A stretch of 64,000 nt of DNA from NCBI GenBank assembly GCA_903828145.1, contig CAIKKY010000010.1, positions 62,001-126,000 on the forward strand. Direction: 5' to 3'. The stretch comes from an uncultured Hyphomicrobiales bacterium (GTDB lineage Bacteria > Pseudomonadota > Alphaproteobacteria > Rhizobiales > Devosiaceae). Positions 52,055 through 59,492 of the stretch are shown piece by piece (position 1 is the first letter of the stretch; the number at the start of each line of letters is the position of its first letter). The notes beneath the pieces are model-generated. The model did not search any database. It saw only the letters and a program-made list of their open reading frames with translations, and was not told the origin of the DNA. The position numbers and the translations under genes are program-made.

Positions 52055-54985
52055 CTAATGCGCGCCGTCCCAGTCCTTGGCGGCATGGGCGTCGACGCGG
52101 ATGGGGACGGTGAGGCGGAGGGCCGGTTCGGCGGCGGTTTCCATGATGTGCACGATGGCCGGAATGGCTTTGTCCTCGGTGCCCGCGTCCACTTCGAAGA
52201 TCAGTTCGTCATGCACCTGCAACAGCATGTCGGCTTTGATCCCAGCCTCGGCCAGCGCGCCCTCCATGCGGATCATGGCGCGGCGGATGATATCGGCTGC
52301 CGAGCCCTGGATCGGCGCATTGATCGAGGCCCGTTCGATAAAGGCGCGTTCTGACGGGTTGGAGGAATTGGCGTTCTCAAACGCGATCTTGCGGCCAAAA
52401 ATGGTGGTCACATAGCCATCGAGTTTCACCCGGCGGCGCTGCTCGTCCATGTAACCCTTGATGCCCGGGAAGCGGGCGAAATACTTCTTGATGTAATCCG
52501 ACGCTTCCGACCGGTCGATGCCGAGCTGGTTGGCCAGCCCGAAGGCCGAAATGCCATAGATGATGCCGAAATTGATCGCCTTGGCCCGCCGCCGCACATC
52601 AGATGGCATGCCCTCAACCGGCACGCCGAACATTTCGCTCGCAGTCATGGCGTGAATATCGAGCCCTTCTTCGAAGGCGTCGCGCAGCGACTGGATATCG
52701 GCGATATGCGCCAGCACCCGCAATTCGATCTGCGAATAGTCGGCCGAGATCAGCAGCTTGCCCTCGGGCGCCACAAAGGCGGTCCGGATTTTGCGGCCAT
52801 CCTCGGTGCGCACCGGAATGTTCTGCAGGTTCGGTTCATTCGAGGAGAGCCGCCCGGTAAGCACCGAAGCCTGATTATAGCTGGTGTGCACCCGGGTCGT
52901 GCGCGAATTGATATATTCGGGCAGCGCCTGGGTGTAGGTGCCCATCAGCTTGGTCAACTGCCGCCAGTCGACAATGGTCCGGGCGAGTGGAATGCCCTGC
53001 AGCGCCAGCTCTTCGAGCACATCGGCGCCGGTTGACCATTGCCCGGTCTTGGTCTTGGTCCCGCCTGGCAGCGCCATTTTGCCAAACAGGATATCGCCAA
53101 GCTGCTTGGGTGAGCCGAGATTGAAGGTTTCCCCCGCAAGGCTCTGCGCTTCGGCCTCGAGCGCGGCGGCGCGCTGGGCGAAATCGCTGGTCAGCCGCGA
53201 CAGAATCCCGCGATCCACGGTAATGCCGCGCGCTTCCATGCGTGCGAGGACCGGCGACAGGGGTCGTTCCAGCGTTTCGTAGAGCGTCGTCATGTTCTCG
53301 GCCGGCAGACGCGGCTTCAGCACCTGCCACAGCCGCAGCGTGATATCGGCATCTTCAGCCGCATAGCGGGCGGCATCGGCAACCGGCACATCGGCGAAGC
53401 TTTTCTGGTTCTTGCCCGTGCCGATCAGGTCCTTGATCGAAATGCCCGAGTGGCCGAGCCAGGCGAGCCCCAGGGCTTCCATCGAGTTCTGCCGCGCGCC
53501 ATCCAGCGCATAGGCCATCAGCAGCGTGTCGTCGAAAGGCGCAACCGTGATGTCGTAGCGGTTGAGAACGCCCAGATCGAATTTCATATTGTGCCCGATC
53601 TTGAGGATCGAGGGATCTTCCAGCATGGGTTTGAGCAGCGCCAGCGCGGCGCGGATCGGCATCTGGCCTTCAGCAGGACCGCCGCCCAAAAGGTCGCCAA
53701 CACCGGTGCGGTGCCCGAGCGGGATATAGGCGGCCCGGTTCGGCGCAATGGCCAGCGAGACGCCCACAAGGTCGGCGCTCTGGTTGTCGAGACTGCTGGT
53801 TTCGGTATCCACCGCCACGGTACCCGCTTGGTAGATCGCCTCGATCCAGCGCTGCAGCGCCGCCTCATCGGTGATGGTTTCATAGCCATCAAGGATAAAG
53901 GGCAGGGCCCGCACGGCTTCGGCCCGAGCGGTGGCAAAGGCCTTGGCCCCGTCGCCATCAGCGGTGGCGGCGCCGTGGTTTGCCGCGGGCTCCGCCACAT
54001 GGCCGGCAGCACCGGCAGGTCCAACCGCGCCTTCCGTCAGGGCCGTATGGGCTCGATAGGTCGGGTCGGGCTCGAAGTCATCGGGGTTGGCCTCCAGCGT
54101 CGCCGCGATGCGCCGCATGAAGGTGTTGAATTCCATCGCCTTGAGGAAGGGAATGATCTCGGTCGCCAAAATGGGGGTGCGCACCAGTCCATCCAGCGGA
54201 ATGGCCACCGGCACGCCGCGATGCAGTTCGACCAGCCGCCGCGAAATGCGGGCCGATTCGGCATGCGCGACGAGGTTCTCGCGCCGTTTCGGCTGCTTGA
54301 TTTCATCGGTACGCGACAGCAGCGTTTCCACATCGCCATAGGCGTTGATGAGTTCGGCTGCCGTCTTGATGCCAATGCCCGGCACGCCGGGCACATTGTC
54401 CACGGCATCGCCGCACAGCGCCTGCACTTCGATCACCTTTTCAGGCGGAACGCCGAACTTCTCCATCACCTCGGCCGGGCCGATCCAGCGATTGCCCGTG
54501 CCCCCGGGGCGTTGCAGCGTATCCAGCATGCGGATCGTCCCTTCGGGGTCGATCAGCTGCATCAGGTCCTTATCGGACGACACGATGGTCACGCGCCCCC
54601 CCACCTTGGCCGCCTCGGTGGCATAGGTGGCAATGATATCGTCGGCTTCCCAGCCTTCCATCTCGATGCAGGGCAGCGCAAAGGCCTTGGTGGCGGCGCG
54701 TGTCAACGGAAACTGCGGCACCAGATCTTCTGGCGCCGGCGGGCGGTGCCCCTTGTACTCGGGGTAAAACTCGGTCCGGAAGCTCTTCGATGAATAGTCG
54801 AAGATCACCGCCATATGGGTGGGCGCGTTATCGCCCTTGAGGTCCTCGGTCACGAGCTTGAACAGCATGTTGCAGAAGCCCGACACGCAGCCCACCGGCA
54901 AGCCGTCGGATTTGCGCGTGAGCGGCGGCAGCGCGTGGTAGGCGCGGAAGATGAAGGTCGAGCCGTCGACGAGTACGAGGTGCAT
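52055..54985 (-). CDS. polA: DNA polymerase I
   Basis: 976 aa from ATG at 54985 (GGAACCGCCC upstream; ATG at 55015 is possible). The three Pol I domains are in order: 5'-3' flap nuclease (LVLVDGSTFIFRAYHAL, YKGHRPPAPEDL, DDIIATYA, GDAVDNVPGVPGIG), 3'-5' proofreading exonuclease with intact AVDTETSSLD, and polymerase with motif A SADYSQIELRVLAHI, motif B RRAKAINFGIIYGIS and motif C QVHDELIFEV. It fills gaps and removes RNA primers in lagging-strand synthesis and repair. An Ala/Gly/His-rich linker of about 40 residues after the nuclease domain (GAAGHVAEPAANHG) is longer than in E. coli. Confidence 0.97.
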   Translation of the reverse strand: MHLVLVDGSTFIFRAYHALPPLTRKSDGLPVGCVSGFCNMLFKLVTEDLKGDNAPTHMAVIFDYSSKSFRTEFYPEYKGHRPPAPEDLVPQFPLTRAATKAFALPCIEMEGWEADDIIATYATEAAKVGGRVTIVSSDKDLMQLIDPEGTIRMLDTLQRPGGTGNRWIGPAEVMEKFGVPPEKVIEVQALCGDAVDNVPGVPGIGIKTAAELINAYGDVETLLSRTDEIKQPKRRENLVAHAESARISRRLVELHRGVPVAIPLDGLVRTPILATEIIPFLKAMEFNTFMRRIAATLEANPDDFEPDPTYRAHTALTEGAVGPAGAAGHVAEPAANHGAATADGDGAKAFATARAEAVRALPFILDGYETITDEAALQRWIEAIYQAGTVAVDTETSSLDNQSADLVGVSLAIAPNRAAYIPLGHRTGVGDLLGGGPAEGQMPIRAALALLKPMLEDPSILKIGHNMKFDLGVLNRYDITVAPFDDTLLMAYALDGARQNSMEALGLAWLGHSGISIKDLIGTGKNQKSFADVPVADAARYAAEDADITLRLWQVLKPRLPAENMTTLYETLERPLSPVLARMEARGITVDRGILSRLTSDFAQRAAALEAEAQSLAGETFNLGSPKQLGDILFGKMALPGGTKTKTGQWSTGADVLEELALQGIPLARTIVDWRQLTKLMGTYTQALPEYINSRTTRVHTSYNQASVLTGRLSSNEPNLQNIPVRTEDGRKIRTAFVAPEGKLLISADYSQIELRVLAHIADIQSLRDAFEEGLDIHAMTASEMFGVPVEGMPSDVRRRAKAINFGIIYGISAFGLANQLGIDRSEASDYIKKYFARFPGIKGYMDEQRRRVKLDGYVTTIFGRKIAFENANSSNPSERAFIERASINAPIQGSAADIIRRAMIRMEGALAEAGIKADMLLQVHDELIFEVDAGTEDKAIPAIVHIMETAAEPALRLTVPIRVDAHAAKDWDGAH

Positions 54986-55726
54986 GGGCGGTTCCGGTTG
55001 ATCGGCGGCGACCATAATCCATTGTGCCCGATCTCAAAAGCCGAAGCTGGGCCAAAGCCACATCGCTTGCGGGGCGGGGGGCGGGGCGACCCGGCCCGGC
55101 CCTGCCCGGACCCGGTCCCACGATGGACCGCAGCCGGCACGCGAAAACGGTCAATTGTCCCGCCGCTGAGACGTGCGACGCAATGTCCCACAGCAACACT
55201 CGGCAATGTTCCTAAGCGCTTGATCGCACAAGCCCTGAGAGGGCAAGGCCGCATACAGGGTGGTACGAGTTGGCGGTCCCCCCGAGGTGTTTCCCTTATT
55301 TCTTTGTTGAGACGTTTGGAAAAATATGAGACACAGTTGCAACCAATGCGGCGGAACGCGCGTTAGGTACGCGACGTGTCTGCGTGTTGATCAGCGTCTG
55401 CTCTCGGGCTAGGCGCGTCTGTAACGGCTGGCTTTATCCTCATATGATAAAGCAGGTCGTTGCACTCTTCTGTTGTACTTGCGTTTTAGGTCGATCTGGA
55501 GTGGGGAACCCTAGAATACAGGGCACCTTGGCCTGTTATCGACAGTTATTCATGCCTTTAGGTTATTGAGATCATCGTTAAGCCAGTTACATAAATCCTT
55601 GAAATAGGGCCGGGTATGTGTAAAGTCCTGATAAAGTATCGGTATGTGCCGCAAGCGCGGATCGAATCACTTCAGTCGGAAATGCGCAACACCGGTCGCT
55701 AACTTGCCAGGGGCAAAGAGGGCAAA
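54986..55726. promoter_or_regulatory. Long non-coding gap with GATAAAG motifs before LuxR-type regulator
   Basis: No supported gene in 741 bases; from about 55380 on it is AT-richer than its surroundings. GCTTTATC (55431-55438) and GATAAAGC (55446-55453) form a perfect 8 bp inverted repeat with seven-base centre. GATAAAG recurs at 55630-55636 within TAAAGT-N5-TAAAGT (55621-55637). A small RNA or long leader is possible but I see no terminator-like hairpin inside it. Confidence 0.45.
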
Positions 55727-56383
55727 GTGGAAAGACTTTCAGACACAATTCCGTACCGCACCATCCTGAACCGGGATCGGCTGGTTTATCTGACCCATGC
55801 TGATGCGCTGGTTTGCAAGGCGCTGTGTGATGAGTTTATTGCTCAGGGTTACCAGGTTTCCATGGTGCCCGATCTGCAGGCGCTGACGCGTCTGGTCAGT
55901 GTGCGCCGCCCCGATCTGGTGGTGGCCGCTCTCACCGATGCCGATGGCAATACGGCTCACACCATTGCGGCGCTCGATTCCATTCGCGGCCAGCATCTGG
56001 GCATTCACACCTTCCTGCTCGCGCCGGAAAATGTGCGGGCCGAGCTGGTGGTCGAAGCGGTGAAGCATGGCGCATCGGCCGTGTTCTCGCCGCCCTATGC
56101 GGCCGTTGCCATTGCCCGTGCCGCCGAAGAAATTTTCCGGTCGGACATCCAGATCGAGCCGAGCAAGGATGGCGCGGAAGCCGTCAAGGTGCGCGGCTTC
56201 GGTGCCCTCACCTATCGCGAACGCCAGATTCTGCAGTTCGTGATCGATGGCCGGACCAATAAGGAAATTGCGGCGGACCTGGGGCTTTCGTACCGCACGG
56301 TTGAAGTGCACCGGCGGCACATCATGGAAAAGATCGGCGCGCGCAATACCGCCGAACTCGTTCGCATGGCGGTTGGCAGCTAA
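55727..56383 (+). CDS. LuxR/FixJ-type regulator with degenerate receiver
   Basis: 218 aa, GTG start at 55727 (GAGGGCAAA upstream). The N-terminal ~130 residues have the receiver layout (LVYLTHADALVCKALCDEFIAQG; VRRPDLVVAAL; TFLLAPEN; ASAVFSPPYAAVAIARAAEE), but the phosphoacceptor Asp after PDLVV is Ala and the switch Lys is missing (FSPPY), so it cannot be phosphorylated normally. The C-terminal LuxR helix-turn-helix is intact: LTYRERQILQFVIDGRTNKEIAADLGLSYRTVEVHRRHIMEKI. It probably acts independent of a kinase. No partner gene beside it; a long regulatory region lies upstream and a terminator after. Confidence 0.88.
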   Translation: MERLSDTIPYRTILNRDRLVYLTHADALVCKALCDEFIAQGYQVSMVPDLQALTRLVSVRRPDLVVAALTDADGNTAHTIAALDSIRGQHLGIHTFLLAPENVRAELVVEAVKHGASAVFSPPYAAVAIARAAEEIFRSDIQIEPSKDGAEAVKVRGFGALTYRERQILQFVIDGRTNKEIAADLGLSYRTVEVHRRHIMEKIGARNTAELVRMAVGS

Positions 56384-56406
56384 CAGCGGCCCTTTACCAA
56401 AAAATC

Positions 56407-56433
56407 AGGCGGGACCCCGGTCCCGCCTTTTTT
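56407..56433 (+). terminator. Rho-independent terminator after LuxR-type gene
   Basis: AGGCGGGAC (56407-56415), loop CCCG, GTCCCGCCT (56420-56428), then TTTTT. Perfect 9 bp stem, 24 bp after the stop codon and just before the convergent transglycosylase gene. Confidence 0.95.
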
Positions 56434-56460
56434 GTTTCCCGAAAGTTTAGTCCCAGGCGC

Positions 56461-57102
56461 CTAGTTGAGCCCGATAGCATCCAGCAGGCCGAGCCGCTTG
56501 GCATCGTAATAATAGCCGCGCTTGTAAAAGCGAATGGCACGATCGGAATTGAAGCCGGCCGTGAGATAGGCGCCGCGCAGATATTTCACCGCATATTTCA
56601 GGTTCGCATCCGGGTCGAGCAGTCCGGCGGCGTTGCCGCGATAGCCCATGGCCCGCGCCGTGGCGTGGCTGATCTGCATCAGGCCGTAATAGGGGCCGTT
56701 CCGGGCGCGGGCATTATAGCCGCTTTCGCGCTGCACCACGCGGCGCACCAGCGCCTCAGGCACATCGTAGAGCCGAGCATATTTACCGATCAACCCATCG
56801 ATGCCGCCCACGCTGACCGGTTCGGGCGCGAAGGCCAACGCGGCCTCGGATCCGTCTGGCGTGCGCGCAAACGACCTCGGCCGCATGGCGGGAATCGGGG
56901 GCAGGTCTGATAGATCGCTGAGGGCGATCGCCCGCGCAATCGGGTCATCGGGCGGCGGCGCCGGAGCCGCCACCGGGGCCGATGCCGGCCGCGGTGCGAA
57001 ATGCGATAGACCGGCTACAGAACACCCGCCCAGAACCCCGGCAAGGGCAGGGACCAGCAAACCGGCCAACAGACTGCGCGAGCGCACGATACGCGTAAAC
57101 AT
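56461..57102 (-). CDS. Lytic transglycosylase lipoprotein (SLT domain)
   Basis: 213 aa, ATG at 57102. Signal peptide with lipobox LGGC (Cys near residue 27), a Pro/Ala-rich linker (APRPASAPVAAPAPPP), then a goose-lysozyme-like SLT domain from about residue 100: VRRVVQRESGYNARARNG with catalytic Glu, YYGLMQISHATARAMGY, LLDPDANLKYAVKYLRGAY and RFYKRGYYYDAK. It cleaves peptidoglycan between MurNAc and GlcNAc with anhydro-ring formation, anchored in the outer membrane. It stands between two convergent/divergent neighbours without operon partners. Confidence 0.92.
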   Translation of the reverse strand: MFTRIVRSRSLLAGLLVPALAGVLGGCSVAGLSHFAPRPASAPVAAPAPPPDDPIARAIALSDLSDLPPIPAMRPRSFARTPDGSEAALAFAPEPVSVGGIDGLIGKYARLYDVPEALVRRVVQRESGYNARARNGPYYGLMQISHATARAMGYRGNAAGLLDPDANLKYAVKYLRGAYLTAGFNSDRAIRFYKRGYYYDAKRLGLLDAIGLN

Positions 57103-57160
57103 AGAGGCTGTTTACCAGATCGTAACCGCCGAGAAAACCCGGGTTCTCCCTCAGCCCACC

Positions 57161-58261
57161 TTAGCGGAACTGCCCGGTCTGCACCGAACCCGACAGCGGC
57201 TCCGGACGCGTGACCGGCGTGGTGATGGCCACCTCGCGGCGTTCCCGCGCCGCGATATCGAGCGCTTCCATGACTTCGAGCACATGCAGCGCCAGATCGC
57301 CGGAAGCGCGATGCGGGCGCCCGGTGCTGATGGCATGGGCCATGTCGGCAACGCCAAGCGAGCGGTAATTGGCATCGGCAAAGGGCGCGGTGACCGGCAC
57401 CTCGGTCCAATCCGTTTCCCCCGGTGCGCGGGTCTTTACCGGCCCGCCGAACATATTGGGGTCGGGCACCAGCACGCTCAGCTTTTCGCCATAGAGTTCA
57501 ATCGGGGTGTGGGCGTGCGCGGGCACATCAAAGCTCATCAGCACCTGAATGATGGCGCCTGAGTGGAAGCGCAGCAGGCCCGACACATGGGTCGCGACAT
57601 GCACCGGCATCATCTGCCCGCGCTTCGGTTCCGAAAGGATCGGGCGTTCAGGCCGCGGCGTGCCGCTCATCGCCATCACGCTCTCCACCGGCCCCAGAAG
57701 CTGTACGAGATCGGTGATGTAATAGGGGCCCATGTCGAGCACCGGGCCGCCACCAATATCATAGTAGAACGCCGGATCGGGGTGCCAGCGTTCGTGGCCC
57801 GGGCAGGCAAAGGTCGCTGTCCCGCCCACGATGCGGCCCGCCGCCCCGGAATCGATCAGCGCCCGCACCTGCTGGTGGCCGCCGCCGAGGAATGTATCGG
57901 GCGCCGAGCCGACGCGAAGCCCGGCCTTGGTGGCGGCATCGAGCAGCGCCTTGCCTTCGGCGAAATTAATCCCGAGCGGCTTTTCGCTATACACATGCTT
58001 GCCCGCCGCAATGGCCTTGAGGCCAACCGCCACATGGGCGCGCGGAATGGTGAGGTTAACGATAATCGTCACGCGCGGATCAGCCAGCAGCGCATCAACA
58101 CTCACGGCCACAAGGCCGAATTCAGCGGCCTTGCGCTCAGCCACATCGGCCTTCATGTCGGCCACGGCGATGATCTCAAGCCCGTCGAAAGCGCTCATCG
58201 CCTTCAGATACTGCGTCGAAATATTCCCGCAGCCGATAATGCCAACACCAACGCGTGCCAT
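57161..58261 (-). CDS. Gfo/Idh/MocA family oxidoreductase
   Basis: 366 aa from ATG at 58261 (GAGGGGAAC upstream). N-terminal NAD(P)-binding Rossmann domain GVGIIGCGNISTQYLKAMS, followed by TIPRAHVAVGLKAIAAGKHVYSEKPLGIN with the signature EKP, and the C-terminal substrate domain (FYYDIGGGPVLDMGPYYITDLVQLLGPV) containing the catalytic D-x3-Y/H region. The family oxidises or reduces sugars and inositols. Its substrate is unknown; no transporter or isomerase gene is near. The gene is divergent from the RluA-type synthase. Confidence 0.9.
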   Translation of the reverse strand: MARVGVGIIGCGNISTQYLKAMSAFDGLEIIAVADMKADVAERKAAEFGLVAVSVDALLADPRVTIIVNLTIPRAHVAVGLKAIAAGKHVYSEKPLGINFAEGKALLDAATKAGLRVGSAPDTFLGGGHQQVRALIDSGAAGRIVGGTATFACPGHERWHPDPAFYYDIGGGPVLDMGPYYITDLVQLLGPVESVMAMSGTPRPERPILSEPKRGQMMPVHVATHVSGLLRFHSGAIIQVLMSFDVPAHAHTPIELYGEKLSVLVPDPNMFGGPVKTRAPGETDWTEVPVTAPFADANYRSLGVADMAHAISTGRPHRASGDLALHVLEVMEALDIAARERREVAITTPVTRPEPLSGSVQTGQFR

Positions 58262-58428
58262 GCTCTGTTCCCCTCTATCTGCGCCTTTGCGCAATCCGGG
58301 CGCCAATGTGCCGTCTTTTGCCCGGTGCGCCAGCCCCAATTGCGCCGTAACCGCAGAATTTTCTCCGCCTCCGGGGAGGCGGGTCGGCCCCCGTCTTGTC
58401 GGCGGTGAGTCATATGGTATGACGCGCC

Positions 58429-59100
58429 ATGCTTGACCCGATGCCCGCAACCTTCACCTACGCTCCCCCAACCGATCCCTGGCTGAATGTCCTTCACGCC
58501 GATGCGGATCTGGTGGTGCTCGACAAGCCCTCGGGCCTCCTCTCGGTCGCGGGAAAAGACCCGCGCCTCGCCGATTGCCTCGAAGCCCGGGCCAAAGAGC
58601 GCTGGCCGACGGCCGCCATGGCGCACCGGCTCGATAAGGATACCTCGGGCGTTCTGGTGATGGCGCTTAACAAGCGCGCGCTTGGCCATGTGGGGCAGGA
58701 ATTCGAGCAGCGCCGCGCCAAAAAAAGCTACGTCGCCCGCGTGTGGGGTGAGGTTGCCGGCGAATCCGGCCGGATTGAACTGCCGCTCGCGACCGATTGG
58801 GACAACAAGCCCCGCCAATGCGTGGATTGGGAAAACGGCCGGATGAGCATCACCGACTGGCAGGTGGAGGCGCGCGAGCCGGGCGGCATCACCCGGCTGC
58901 GCCTTAATCCGCTCACCGGCCGCACCCACCAGCTGCGCGTTCACCTTCTCGCGATTGGCCACCCGATCCTTGGCGATGTGTTTTACGCCACCGGCGATGC
59001 GCTGATGGCGGCGAACCGGTTGCAACTGCACGCTGAAACGCTGGGCTTCAACCACCCGCAGGGCGGCTGGGTCGATTTCGTCAGCCCCGCCCCGTTCTGA
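58429..59100 (+). CDS. RluA family pseudouridine synthase
   Basis: 223 aa, ATG at 58429 (ATG at 58441 also possible). Catalytic motif AHRLDKDTSGVLVMAL with the essential Asp, upstream ADLVVLDKPSGLLSVAG, and downstream LNPLTGRTHQLRVHLLAIGHPILGD. It lacks an S4 domain. Length and VLDKPSGLLSV resemble RluA (23S U746 and tRNA U32), so that target is likely but RluC/D-type activity cannot be excluded. It converges with nothing; a small gene follows after 112 bp. Confidence 0.9.
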   Translation: MLDPMPATFTYAPPTDPWLNVLHADADLVVLDKPSGLLSVAGKDPRLADCLEARAKERWPTAAMAHRLDKDTSGVLVMALNKRALGHVGQEFEQRRAKKSYVARVWGEVAGESGRIELPLATDWDNKPRQCVDWENGRMSITDWQVEAREPGGITRLRLNPLTGRTHQLRVHLLAIGHPILGDVFYATGDALMAANRLQLHAETLGFNHPQGGWVDFVSPAPF

Positions 59101-59212
59101 CCGGCGCTTGTTTCGCCCCACAATCGCCCCGCGATGGCCCCTTTCGCGCCCCGGGCCCGCCCAAGCCACCCTGTAGCCTTGTCCGCTCACATGGCAGCAC
59201 GGGAACACGCTC

Positions 59213-59452
59213 ATGCCCAAACGAATACGACACCGCACCGGCACGGCCCTCGTGCCGATTTCCATGGCGCGGCTCAATTCGGCCACCCAGATCGACGACG
59301 CCCTCGCCAGCGGCATGGCGGCCATTGTCGCCGCCTTCACCGCGACCGAAAGCGAAAACGCCGAAGCCGACCGCGCCGATGAAACCACCCGCGCCCTTCT
59401 GGCACGGCTCAACCAGCTGTGGGTTCAACCCTCGGAAAACCAGAGCCTGTGA
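59213..59452 (+). CDS. Small hypothetical protein
   Basis: 79 aa, ATG at 59213 with ACGGGAACA upstream. I do not recognise a family. The N-terminus is basic (MPKRIRHRTGT), the rest acidic and Ala-rich with helical propensity (IDDALASGMAAIVAAFTATESENAEADRADETTRALLARLNQLW). No signal peptide, membrane segment or cysteine. A plausible ribosome site and normal codon use support it; it ends 40 bp before the stop of the convergent type III res gene. Could be a DNA-associated small protein, but nothing proves this. Confidence 0.55.
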   Translation: MPKRIRHRTGTALVPISMARLNSATQIDDALASGMAAIVAAFTATESENAEADRADETTRALLARLNQLWVQPSENQSL

Positions 59453-59492
59453 TCCGCTCGTGGGCTGCTCAATCCCGGGCAGGCAATGGCAA

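Noticed and set aside
53450..54793. Long open frame on the + strand opposite polA
   Set aside because: It is the antisense of well-conserved polymerase coding sequence, has no ribosome site or family similarity, and comes from GC-rich third-position bias.
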